A stretch of 64,000 nt of DNA from Monomorium pharaonis (GCF_013373865.1 NC_050475.1:11428021-11492020), one strand, 5' to 3'; positions 44,700-55,200 are shown, numbered from the stretch's first letter. The notes: a model not told the origin generated them from the letters alone. A program made the numbers and translations.

Positions 44700-44860
44700 C
44701 CAACTTTTTAGTTAGTACGCGGCGCCGCCGATAGGCTGGTAGGCGATTACTCTCTCGTGAGTCAAATGCAGCCGACCCGCTATATAAAGACCACCCGCAA
44801 CACGATTAAGACAAGCAATAATCAGTTTCTTTCGCTACGAGAGGACGATGTGGAAGACGA
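44700..44860 (+). promoter_or_regulatory. Candidate TATA/Inr promoter inside a transposon
   Basis: A CpG-containing island in AT-rich repeats has a TATA box (tatataaag at 44781-44789) and an arthropod-type initiator tcagttt at 44822. It reads toward the right. It may be the surviving promoter of the autonomous parent of the 42523-45543 element; no ORF follows. Confidence 0.4.
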
Positions 44861-45117
44861 CTGCCACATTACTTTTATAATTTACTCATTTTAATTGAGT
44901 AAACGATTCTGTACAAGAAAAGTAAAACATTTACATTTTTTAACCTAGATTTACGATAGGTAATCTATACGAAAAATATTATACAGAAAGATAAAAAGTC
45001 TATCATAAGGCTCAGATCAGCAATCTAATATTTGCAAACCAAAAACACGATAGAATACGATTAATTTATATAAAACATGACGATAGAAATTGATTAAAAA
45101 CGATAGATAATCTATAC

Positions 45118-45535
45118 GAAAAATACGATACAGAAATATAGAAAGCCTATCGTATATTTCAGATAATTAATCTAATATTTACGAACCAAAAACACGATAG
45201 AATACGATTAATTTATATAAAACATAACGATAGAAATTGATTAAAACCGATAGGTAACTATATGAAAAATACGATACAGAAATATAGAAAGCCTATCGTA
45301 TATTTCAAATAATCGATCTAATATTTACGAACCAAAAACACGATAGAACACGATTAATTTATATAAAAAATGACGATAGAAATTGATTAAAACCGATAGG
45401 TAACTATATGAAAAATACGATACAGAAATATAGAAAGCCTATCGTATATTTCAGATAACCGATCTAATATTTACGAACCAAAAACACGATTCAATTAGAT
45501 AGAACTTTTTCTTATCTGATTCTATCGGATTTTTT
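45118..45535. repeat. 146-bp tandem array, three copies
   Basis: Copies start at 45118, 45264 and 45410 (gaaaaatacgatacagaaat), with cctatcgtatatttcagata and cgaaccaaaaacacgatag inside. Confidence 0.9.
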
Positions 45536-45545
45536 GAGCAGGGTG

Positions 45546-45643
45546 GATCATTAACAGAGGCTTCACGGAGCCTCGATGGATGACTTACGGACGTTTCGTG
45601 GATCATTAATAGAGGCTTCGCGGAGCCTCGATAGATGATTGAC
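45546..45643. repeat. Two-copy tandem repeat, 55-bp period
   Basis: ggatcattaayagaggcttc with cggagcctcgatrgatga occurs at about 45546 and 45600. Confidence 0.85.
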
Positions 45644-45771
45644 AAAATAAAAATTAAAAATAAAAATTTTATTTCTTTTAAATTATTTTTATCAACAGTA
45701 CATACTAAATTTAAGACAAATTTTTATTAATTAATTAAATTTAAATTATATTATTTTATTTTATTCTTACT

Positions 45772-45845
45772 TGCCTCTGGTTTTGAACCCGGGACCTTAG
45801 GATTACAAACCTTGTACTCTATCTGCTATGCCAATTTGACTCATC
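45772..45845 (-). repeat. tRNA-like sequence (SINE head or tRNA pseudogene)
   Basis: In minus it has an A-box-like tggcatagcagatagagt, an anticodon-loop-like tttgtaa (UGU) and a perfect B-box ggttcaaaacc. The T-stem (two mismatches) and anticodon stem do not pair well and no 7-bp acceptor stem is visible. It is not a working tRNA. Such intact A and B boxes are usual in tRNA-derived SINE heads. Confidence 0.5.
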
Positions 45846-46562
45846 GATATGGGTACTTGTTATTGTCTACATATACATATATGTTATAAACTGACGCAAT
45901 TATATTATTTTTTATAAAAGCAATTAAATTTTGCAAAACATTAAAAATAAATAGCATTAATTTATTTACTTATTAATTTCATTGTTAAATTTATCTTTTT
46001 CCATAACCTTAATAATTTGATGGAAATTGCGATCTATTTAGCATTAATACTTTGAAGCGTTCAAATGGTTAGATGGTTTTAACTATATAGATTATATATT
46101 CTAAGAAAAATTGAATAATACATTTATTATTTTGTTTTTGTTCAGTGCATGATAAATTTAGATTTTGTGCATTTTTTTGTGCGCAGTAATTGTAGACAAA
46201 CCGTTATTTTTGGAAACATTATCTTTACGATAATTTTTTTAAATATCAAATGGATCTCTCATTCGGGATGTTATAGTGTTGTCTGATTTCTGAGTCAACT
46301 ACAACGCGCATGGACGGCTCAAAAATCGGACAGCATTGTGATATCTTTTATGAGACATTAAGCTGATATCATTTAGCTGTGATATCATAAGGATAACATT
46401 TTCAAGAAACTTAAATGAAACTCTTCCATGAGATATCTCAAAGACCTCTGTTAGTAGACGTCTCTGATAAATGTTACCATTTGGACATTATTTCCACGAT
46501 ATCTACATGTTTTATTAAAAAAGTTCTCTTAAAGTTTTCATTCTGACAAGCGTGTTGTCTGG
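45846..46562. other. AT-rich stretch with 'gatatc' hairpins
   Basis: 46268-46350 contains a small inverted pair (tgttgtctgatttctgag / ctcaaaaatcggacagca). 46340-46500 has several gatatc motifs. The stretch ends with gcgtgttgtctgggt, which looks like the right end of another CCCAGACAACACGC-type element whose left end I could not find. Confidence 0.45.
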
Positions 46563-46589
46563 GTAACTTCTACCATGAAAATAAATGTT

Positions 46590-46985
46590 CCATACAGCTA
46601 TGGAAGTTTAATGGATCCTTAATAGACGTCTGTCTAACTTCCATCACGGAAATAATGTTCTATAGAGCTATGGAAGTTTAGTGGATCCCTAATAGACATC
46701 CAACTTTCACTATAGAAGAAAACATCCAATGGAGCTATGGATGTTTAATGGATCCCTAATGGACGTCTGTCTAACTTCCGCCATGGAGGTAAACCTTCAA
46801 TGGAGCCATGGAAGTTTACTGGATCCCTAATGGACGTTTATCTAACTTCCGCCATGGAGGTAAACCTCCAATGGAGCTAAGGAAGTTTACTAGACCTCTA
46901 ATGGACGTCCATCTGACTTCCACCATGGACATAGACGTCCCATGGATCTATGGAGGTTTAATGGACGTCCATTGGACATCCACTT
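46590..46985. repeat. ~70-bp tandem array, about six copies
   Basis: The unit is near ctatggaagtttaatggatc - cctaatggacgtctgtctaa - cttccgccatggaggtaaa. It forms the right subterminal region of the 42342-47038 element. ORF 46808-47044 is a read through this array. Confidence 0.85.
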
Positions 46986-47229
46986 GGTGTCCAATGGTGT
47001 CCAACCACTTGGTGGTTGAATGCCAATTTCTATGTGGGAATTAATTGTGAGTAACAAAAAAAAAGGTAAATTATCGCTGTCACCACTTTGTTGGTGCTTA
47101 ACTAAGTAACTGAAAGGGTAAATTATAGCGAAAAAAAAGGAAAATTTGATTGCGGTGAGATCGCATGCGTTTTGCTTGACACACAATTCATCGCATTTGT
47201 TTTATTTAACCGAGCTTGCTGAACGAGTC

Positions 47230-49125
47230 GGGTTAAGAACGAAATCCACTATCTTTAGTAACGGTGGTTCATCCCGGGTCGTGGTTAGCGAGCTCTTTTT
47301 AATTTGTTAGGGTGCACTATGCGAGTGCGGTCTCTCCTTTAGTCTAATTTTAATATTTCCATTGTCTTCTACTTCGATTATGCGATATGGTCCCGTGTAT
47401 TCTTGCGCGAATTAACCGGTTTTAGGCTCGTTTAATAAGAATGCGCTATCGCCGGTAGTAAAGGTCTCGAGATTAATTTTATTATCGTAATATGATTTTG
47501 ATTTTTCTTTAGCTTTTTGTAAATTATTTTTAGCAACTCGTTGCAAGTTTGAGATTGTAGTGAACAGATTTGTCAGATAGTTCTCGTAGGTTCTCGTAGG
47601 TTTTCAGCTCCTCCTCTTGGTTGATTCCGGGTGGAATTCTAGCGGGCGTCCCGAAGATAAGCTCGTGCGGCGTAAATCCGGTGCCCTCGTGAATTGCAGT
47701 GTTATGGGAGAAGCAACATCTTTCAATTAATTCGTCCCAATTTCCTTCCTTGTTGACGAAACATTTCAGGTACTCCATAAGAACATGGTATGAGCGTTCT
47801 AACGATACGTTAGACTGTGGATGAAAGGCGGTTGTTCGAAAATGTTTTATTCTGAATTTTCTTGTTACTGTACGCATAAGCTGACTAGTGAAATTCGTTC
47901 CTTGGTCGGTCAGTATACTCCTTGGGCATTCGAATCGGCAAATAAAGTGATTCGTAAATGCTATGGCTGTAGTTTCTGCTCTACAGTCGCTAATCGGAGC
48001 GTATATAGAATATTTCATTAGGAGATCTTGCATAGTGAGCAGATATGAATTTCCGCGAGGTAGTTTTCAGGGGGCCGACGATGTCGAGTGCGACTTTGTT
48101 GAATGCTCGACCCGATGTGTCGGTCAGCGTCATAGGCTGTCGCGTCTTTCTCCTTACTAACTTCTTCAATTGACATATGCGACATTGCCTTATAAAATCT
48201 TGTATCTGTCGTTTTAGATTGAGCCACATATAACGTTTGCAGATACGTCAGTAAGTTTTAGTTACTCCTTTGTGTCCGGTGGCTGACTCGTGGTTTTCTC
48301 TGATTATTTCTTGACAATCTTCCACTGGTGGGACTATAACTGTCCCGTTGCATATTGTAATTGTTATTTTGCGCTCTTGGAAGTTGATTCGCAAGAACAA
48401 TAGGATCTCTTTCCACTCGAATGTGTCTATCTTGTTTGTTCTACGTATGCTCAACGAGTAGATTTAATTCGTTGTCTACGTCGAGTAGTGATATGAAGCA
48501 CTCTTTCAGATTATTAATACTTCGTCTTTCTTTTACAGGCAATACGATAATGTAACGATTATGAAACGAGGAAGGGAATACTCGTGCTCGTCCGATCATT
48601 AAGTTATTTAGAGGCGGCAATTTTCCTACCGTGTAGAATTCGTGAGCTCCGCTGTCAAGTGGTCGTTGGTCTCCGGTGACCATGACGACTATGTTGTCTT
48701 TCTGCTGCAGTAGTGGTGTGTTCATTTCTTTGAATCTGCATCTGTTTGTATTTTCCATGCGGTCGACGTCTTCATGTTCGGAAAAGTCTTCTGCTGAATG
48801 CTCTTCGTGGTTGAAGTCTTCGTCTCCGTCGTCTGATAATGCGGTGTCCATGCTCTCATCGTCGGGCGCGCGAAGCCGGTGGAAATCCAGTGATTCCAAA
48901 TTTAATGGTAGCGTTTTCTCTGGAACGACTTCTGCATCTTGCGAATTGTTGACGATCGTGTGGGAGGAGGAGGGAGAAGGAGAATCCTCAGAAATTTTTG
49001 GGAGTGCACTTATAGGAAGTGACTCTTCCTCCTCAGTCAATCTGCGCCTCAGAGGAGGCTGTTTGTGTGGTAACTCTTTATCATTGGATTCAGAGGGATA
49101 ATCTTGATCAAAAGAAGTCAATTCA
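47230..49125 (-). pseudogene. 3' pol fragment of a second gypsy/errantivirus element
   Basis: In minus order: a spacer/tether region (48441-49121) ending with CFISLLDVDNELNLLVEH, including KDNIVVMVTGDQRP. Next the integrase zinc finger in two frames (ENHESATGHKG; CRICQLKK) and the first catalytic Asp in ALDIVGPL (47990-48229). The rest of the core follows in a third frame (47530-48033): ILTDQGTNF (Asp 43) and SLERSYHVL (Glu 79), exactly 35 residues apart. The C-terminal domain (47230-47530) has YYDNKINLETF and EYTGPYRIIEV with an in-frame stop between. No LTR adjoins; both sides are cut by MITEs. It keeps the integrase core missing from the 30-38 kb provirus but is frame-broken. Confidence 0.8.
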
Positions 49126-49399
49126 TCATAAGTCTTAACCTAAGTCGGTGATTCTATAATTTTTCACATCCACAATGAGTCGCTTTGCAAAGAGCAATAC
49201 TGGCAACGAGCCGATACTGACAAAGCATATGATTGGCCAGTTGTACGAAATTCGGTGTCTGTAGTCTTAGAAGTTGACTGTTGGCCAACTTTATCGATTC
49301 ACCGATTCAGACTCACCGATAGCCTTCCAACCTCGAATCGACTTAAGATTGCAACTTAAGACTACAGATTAACGACTAGCGACTCATTGTAGACCCGGC
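49126..49399. mobile_element. MITE family C, copy 1 (left end missing)
   Basis: Nearly identical to 55233-55515 (tcataagtcttaacctaagt, gactcattgtagacccggc). The left 19 bases of the family are lost where it joins the pol fragment. Confidence 0.85.
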
Positions 49400-49409
49400 T
49401 TAAGAAAGA

Positions 49410-49734
49410 AAAATACTTATAATAAATATTTTGTACGTATTTTTATGTCTGAGTTTGTCAGGTATAAAAAAATTATGATAAATATTTATGAAAATGTTAA
49501 AAATAAATATTTATGCTATTATAATCCAAAAATATAAAAAATATTTCAAGTTTATATACCATAAATATTTTTCAGTACATTTTAAAAATATATTTTATAT
49601 ATTGTTAATAATAATTTTTGTATTATTTCTAAATAGTTTGAAAAATGATTATATAATTTTAAAAAAATGTTTTTTAAAAATAAATTTGTAAAATATTTAT
49701 GAAAGTTTATGCTAAATTTTCTGTGCTATCTAGG
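49410..49734. mobile_element. Decayed 'aatatttatg' element, CCTAGATAGCACA end
   Basis: The right end, read inward, is CCTAGATAGCACAGAAAATT. The interior is rich in aaatatttatgaaa units. It resembles 17251-17677; the left end is unclear. Confidence 0.45.
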
Positions 49735-49769
49735 TTGTTTTTGCATTATTTTGCGATGCGGAATCGTAT

Positions 49770-49990
49770 CGTGTGTAATCCGGTCCGTGTGCAAACAGAT
49801 CGGTGCGCAATCGGGTCCATGTGTAAATGGGTCATGTGCAATCGGGTTGGTGCGCAATCTGGTCCGTGTGCAAACGGGTCGGTGCGCAATCGGGTCCGTG
49901 TGCAATCGGATCGGTGTGCAATCGGGTCCGTGTGCAATCGGGTCCGTGTCCAATCGGGTCTGTGTCCAATCGCTTATGTGCGCAATCGGG
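49770..49990. repeat. 16-bp minisatellite, about 13 copies
   Basis: Unit near cgtgtgcaatcgggtc. Because 16 is not a multiple of 3 and the unit has no stop, all three + frames stay open and give the same motif (CNRVRVQSGPCAIGSV-like). ORFs at 49699-50108 (+) and 49726-49953 (minus) are array artefacts. Confidence 0.9.
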
Positions 49991-50249
49991 CCTCACTCCC
50001 GCGAACTACTTCGTCATTTTTTCTGGAGAAGGTTTCTATGGGTTCAAATTAAAAAAAAAACAGGGTGTTTCAAAAATGAAAGACCAAAATATACGTATGA
50101 ATGATTGAAGACTGTATTCCCGCGAACTACTCCGTCATTTGTGGTCTAATTCTAATGCAAAAGATCTTATTTTATTACAAATTTTACGAGAATTGCTGCT
50201 ATAGGTTTGGTTTTTCGAAATACAGAGTTTTTCAAAAATTGTCTATATA
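49991..50249. repeat. Dispersed repeat 'cgcgaactactccgtcattt' (left part)
   Basis: Two tandem units of about 120-160 bp (cgcgaactactycgtcattt ... tttcaaaaatga - caaaatatacgtatg). The array is interrupted by the 50250 element and resumes at 53728. Confidence 0.7.
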
Positions 50250-50699
50250 CCCAAGCAACACATATTAGTCAAGTTGATGTCAAAAAGACATCAAATTAAT
50301 TCGAAATTCGTCATTAATTCAAAATGACTTTAACTTGATTGTATTTTGACCTCATGCTTTTGTATTTATTTCAATTATATTTGGTATGTAAATGCATTAT
50401 TTGCATAAATTCATATAGGTAAAGTGATATCTGTAAATAATTAAACGGTATTATGAGGTTGACATAACATCATTTTAACTTGGTTAATTTGACTTTATCT
50501 TCTCATCTCTATACGTAGATCAAGTTTTAAAAATGTCTTAAAAAGTATCAGTTTTACAAAAATGTTGCAAATAAAATTGTAATATCATGTTAAAAGATGT
50601 ATTTATTAAACTAATCAGTTTAAGCAATAATTTAATATACTATGGCGCATTAAAATTTTTATAATTTATTATAAATTTGACGCAAAGTGTGTATTATAT

Positions 50700-52920
50700 A
50701 ACTACAATTAAGAGAAGAATAATGGCGTCGGTGAGAACGGGTGTGAATTTGGAAGCTCCAAAGTAAGGAGCAGTGAAGTGATAATGGAGGTGAGAGGGAG
50801 AGTAGGAAAGTGAAAATTCGGGTAGAAGAGGACGAGTGGTGGTCGGGCGATTGGAGGGAAGCAGGAGGACGGCGGAAAAGAAAAGATATGAAAAGATATC
50901 GTGGTGGAGTTTGGGAGATGAGAGGAAAGAATGTGGAGTGAAGTAGCCGTGGAGAAGAAGAGGACAGTGAGAGGGCGCTGAGAAGAAAGGAAAAGCCGGT
51001 TGGCAAGAGATGAAGACGGGAACGAGGAAGATGACGAGGAGAGGAGAGATGGCGCGGATGGAGAAGATGGTGGAAAACAGGTTGGCAGGAGTGAGGCGGC
51101 AGACGGTAGCGAGCTTTGGGAACGCAGATTCTCACAGCACGTGGTCCGTCGAAGGAAAAGATAGCCGACGCAGAAACAGTAATAGCAGAGTGAGAGAAAG
51201 CAGATGAGGTGAAAATAGAGACAGAGATGAAATGTAATAATGAGGAGAAGAGAATGGGATAATGAAGGAGACGGAAAAGGACAGAGTGAGGGAAAAAAGT
51301 GCGGTCGAGAGGAGGATAGAAGAGATTGGAAGAGAAGTAAGAAAACAGAGTGAAAATGCCAAAAGGGTTAAAAGAGGTTAGGAAAAGATTTAGAAGTCTG
51401 GAGGCGAGACTGGAGAGGTGGCAGACGGGAGAAGAGGACTTGGATCCAGACGAGGAAGAAAAGAGGGGAAGAAAGGTATGGAGAAGCGGCCAGGGAGAAA
51501 GAAGAGGAAGCAGAGGGGAAGAAAAGACGGTCGGATGGAGACAAGCGGAGAAGAGGCGGAAAGGGAACAAGGAGCAAAGAAAGTCGGTGTAGAGAGGGAG
51601 CGGAGTGGAGGGACGATGGAGACTGGTGGGGGGAAGGAAGCAGAGACAAGGAGGACAGGAAGAGACGGCAAGGAGGAGGGAGGAAGTGACAGGGAGGAGG
51701 AGGGGGAAGAGGAGGATAGGCGGATTGCAAGAAGGAAAATAAGAGTTGTTTTTGGTTATAGGTAGGAGTTAAAAAGGAGGTGAGAACAGGAACAGAAACT
51801 GGAGAGAGGAGAGACAGAGGGTAGAGGAGGAGGCGGAGGATGACGGAGCCAGAAGAATTGGAGTTCGGGAGAGGACAGTTAGATGGAATGAGAGGGGAGC
51901 AGAGAGGAATTAACTTGGAAGCGGCAGTGAAGGCATTTGGAGAAGGGAGCGAGAGGGGATAAAGAAGGATAAGGAAGGGGAGAGAGGGAGAAAGAGGTAT
52001 GGAGGGTCCGTGGAGGGGAGGAGGGGTATACGTCTGTGGGGCTGCTCAAGGGCCAGGTTGGTAGGAGGAGATTAGACATGTAATATATTATAATGAGATA
52101 TTGATAGGGAAGAAGTTGGGGGACAGGTGGACTTCCGTTTCGTTTACAATTGTGTTTGTCTTGTTATTGTATATTTTGTTCCTGTGTTGTATTATATATT
52201 TTATATATGTTATATCTTTATATGTATGGCTGATATGTAGAGGAGTATGAATGTATGGATAAACGGCTTGCTAGTGAAAGAGAAGAACGGTCAAACAGAT
52301 GGAAGAGAGAGGAGCCGAGGAGATCAGAGAGGGAGAGGGAGAGACAAGGAGGGGAGGTTAAGAGGAGCAGGAGAGTGAAAAGAGCAGAGAAGAGCGTAAG
52401 GAATCGGGGGGGCTCAACAGCACGGAAAGTAGAGAGATGACAGAGAGACGGCAAGTTGGGAAGAATGAGAGGTGGAAGGAGAATAATGATTTAATTGATT
52501 GTCTTAGGAGGAGAGGCAGGAAAGAAGGAGAGACGGCGAGAAAGCATGAGGGGAAAGAGACGAAGAGGCGGAGAGAGCAGAGGGAGACAGGAGAAAGAGG
52601 AGAGGAGGAGAGGCCCCTTGATGAAAAACGGAAAGAGGAAATCAAGGAGGAGAAGTAGAAGGAAGAGAGCAGAGATGAAGAGAGATGAATGGAAAAAGGA
52701 CAATGAAGAAGGGGCAAAAGAGAGGAGAGAGTGGGATTAGGGGGTGGGGAAAAGGGGATAAGGGCGTGCGAGGGGGGGAGGGTGTTAGAATGTAAGGGTC
52801 GCAAATGGCCAGGTCGGTTCGGGAGTAGAGAGGATACAACTGTGAACGGTTCGGGAACGCTCCGTGGAAAAAGCGCCTTGTAACCCCATATTGGGACACA
52901 ATAAAGTCTATATATATATA
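50700..52920 (+). mobile_element. Purine-rich LINE-like remnant
   Basis: A 2.2-kb stretch that is overwhelmingly A and G on the + strand. It gives charged pieces such as 51350-51592 (KEVRKRFRSLEARLERWQTG), a plausible coiled coil of a LINE ORF1. It ends with ccccatattgggacacaata then aagtctatatatatata: a poly(A)-signal-like site followed by a simple TA tail, as in many R1/I-type LINEs. No endonuclease or RT. The large minus ORFs here (50659-51570, 52358-52804) are S/L/P-rich mirror images of purine-rich DNA and are not genes. Confidence 0.5.
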
Positions 52921-53325
52921 TATAACTACAATTAACATGTTTTTAAATTAATATTTATTAATAAAAAATTAATAAATATTTATATTAATTTACCATAAAT
53001 ATTAATTTAAATTTAAATAAAAATTAATTTTATTTAATTTAATAAAATAATATAATCAATATTGTTTTAATATTAATTATAAATAAAATAAATGATTAAA
53101 ATAATATTTATTAATTAACAAATAATAAAGTTAGGCAATCGGTTCCTTGGTCAATTTTAAGTTATATTTACATAACTCATTTAATTGTTTGTTACAAAAA
53201 AGTGATTATAAAAAAGATGTCGATGTCGATATATTAGACAATAATAATAATTCAATTGCATTTTTATTATAAATTTTTATTAAAATTTTCTTTATGACTA
53301 CAATTATAGAAGCTATATAAGTTTA

Positions 53326-53559
53326 TCCTGGTGAAAATGTAAAAACGGAGCTTAAGTCGAATGTAAGGAGAGAGTAATAGAAGCGTTAACAAATTTTCTA
53401 TGAAACGTAAATTGAAACAATGAAATGTAAAAGAAGTGTTAACGCTTCTTTTACATTTCAATGTTTCAATTTACGCTTCGTGGAAAGGTAATTTGTTAAT
53501 GCTTCTATTACTCTCTCTTTACATTCGACTTACACTCCGATTTTACATTTTCGCCAGGG
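53326..53559. mobile_element. 234-bp near-perfect palindromic MITE with TA duplication
   Basis: Ends tcctggtgaaaatgtaaaa / ttttacattttcgccaggg, flanked by TA on both sides (53324-53325 and 53560-53561). The arms meet at gaagtgttaacgcttc with almost no loop. Mariner-type target site. Confidence 0.85.
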
Positions 53560-53727
53560 TATGTATAAATTCATATAAAATAGTCAATGTGATGTCATTG
53601 TGACGTCCAAATGACATCAAAAACTGGTCAATATTGAGGGACTGATTGATGTCAAAATGACTTTATTTTATTTGACCTCAAGTTGATGTCAGTTTGATGT
53701 CATCTTGACTAATATGTGTTGCTTGGG

Positions 53728-54040
53728 ATATTGATTAGTAACGGATAAGCGTTTGTCTGTATAACCGCGAACAACATCGTCATTTGTAACCCGAATTTCT
53801 TGCAAATAGTCTCATTTTATTCCAAATTTTTTCAGGAATGGCTACAATGGGCTTGAATTATTCAAATACAGAATGTTTCAAAAATGATAGGCAAAAATAT
53901 ACGTATGTATGACTGAAGTCTTTATGCCCACAAACTACTCCGTTATTTGTGGTCCGATCCTCTTGCAACTGGTGTTAAAATTTAACATTTTTTCAGGAAA
54001 GGCTAATGGCACAAATTTTTCAAAAAAAAAAAAAGTTACA
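53728..54040. repeat. Dispersed repeat 'cgcgaactactccgtcattt' (right part)
   Basis: Continues the array of 49991-50249: gcgaacaacatcgtcatttg at 53767 and acaaactactccgttatttg at 53932. Confidence 0.7.
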
Positions 54041-54149
54041 AATTAGGATTTAACTCATACACCAACATAGTTTTTAAGGAGTGTTGTTTTAGGAAGATGC
54101 ATACAAGAAAAAGCATACACACACACAAACACACAAACACATATAGAAA

Positions 54150-55200
54150 AAGTTTTATTGAATTTATAATTTTGGGAATTAGATGTGTGAGAAAAGGTTT
54201 TAATTATTGAATATAGTTATTAATATACGAAAATAAAAGAAAAATAAATTAAGTATATTAGTAGATAGTTTCATATGTCTAATGCCATTTTAGAAAGAAT
54301 TGAATTTGATGTTTAAGAAAGTGAATTTTTAGAAATGTTTAGAATGGAAGAGAGGAAAACACAATCAGTATTTGCACATGGGCAACTTTAATGTAGCATT
54401 CTCAAGAGCAACGAAAAAAGAAAATGTAAAAATAAAGTTAATGAAACCAACAAACAAGGACATCTCAAAGAAAAATGTAAAAGATATTATACAAAAAATG
54501 TAATATATAAAAGTTTTATAAAGAAAAAAAAGAGAAAAGAAAGAAAGAATGTAAAATATTAAGATAATTAAAGTACAATCTACATTGGAAGAAAGCAAAA
54601 AATTAAAAAAAAAAGAAAAAGCAGCAGAAGAAAAGAAAAAAGAATAGAGTATGTGCGGGGAAAATAAAAGAAAAAAAGAAAGCAACCAAAAAAAATGTAA
54701 AAATTAAATTTGGGGGAAAAAAGAATCAGGGAAAACTCATTAAAAAAAGTGAAAAAGATTTTACAAAACATATATATATATATATATATATAAAGATATT
54801 ATAAATTAAACTATTTAAAAAAAAAAGAAAAAAGGGAACAAAAAAATTTTTAAAAGGAAATTTTAAAAAATTAAAAAAGAGTCAAATGTAGAAACAAGAA
54901 AAAAAGGAACAATAAAAGTGTAATTATAAAAGAGCTAGTATGGGAAAAGAAGTATATCTTAGAGAAAAAAAGAAAAGAAAAAAGAAAAGGAGATAAGATA
55001 AAGGGAGGGGATTTTAGGTAGTCGAAAGCTGCAGATCGCAGCTAAATCCTGAAAAAAAAAACTAAGAATCAACAGCAAAACAAAGAACCTTGGGAGTCCC
55101 ACATAACCCAGTCATACGGTAAACGAGACGGGAGTGCGTAAATGCATTTCCTCCTATCCTCAAAAAAAAGTCAGGAAAAGAAGCAAGAACTTTTTCGCCC
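54150..55200 (+). mobile_element. Purine-rich retroelement-like remnant
   Basis: A long A/G-rich stretch on + (aaaaaaagaaaaagcag-type runs) with no usable ORF. Similar in texture to the LINE-like blocks at 12985-14720 and 50700-52920. Contains a short TA microsatellite at 54770-54792. Confidence 0.35.

Larger units (their letters stand above)
42523..45543. mobile_element. CCCTG-ended element built from 'cgatagaaa' units, TG duplication
   Basis: Left CCCTGTTCAAAAAGTACGAT, right (inward) CCCTGCTCAAAAAATCCGAT. TG flanks both sides (42521-42522 and 45544-45545), a 2-bp duplication. The interior is made of two different tandem arrays and inverted blocks, all dominated by tatcgt/acgata. A promoter-like block lies at 44700-44860. 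The core holds a further element (43720-44410). It has no large ORF. Confidence 0.75.
42342..47038. mobile_element. Outer CCCACATAG-ended element (contains two more)
   Basis: Perfect 13-bp inverted ends CCCACATAGAAAT. Subterminal units with ggacgtctaatggacgtc and ccatggaagtttaaacttcc lie inside both ends (42357-42510 and 46570-47000). No target duplication is evident (left AG, right AA). The interior holds the element 42523-45543, a tRNA-like stretch, and the right end of yet another CCCAGAC-type element (ctgggt at 46559-46564). No transposase gene is visible. Confidence 0.7.
50250..53727. mobile_element. CCCAAGCAACAC-ended composite element
   Basis: Perfect 23-bp inverted ends (CCCAAGCAACACATATTAG...), extended by repeated gatgtcaaaatgac-type units inside both ends. 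Flanks read ATA|...|ATA, a 2- or 3-bp duplication whose register is ambiguous. Bases 50700-52920 are a LINE-like remnant and 53326-53559 a nested palindromic MITE. Confidence 0.8.

Noticed and set aside
45772..45845. A functional tRNA-Thr(UGU) gene
   Set aside because: The anticodon and T stems have mismatches and no acceptor stem can be drawn.
50659..51570. 303-residue ORF on the minus strand, the joint-longest in the window
   Set aside because: It is a Ser/Leu/Pro-rich read of the strand opposite a purine-rich block; no domain, low complexity, and other frames are also open.
52358..52938. Minus ORFs of 98 and 148 residues
   Set aside because: Mirror images of purine-rich DNA; no recognisable protein content.
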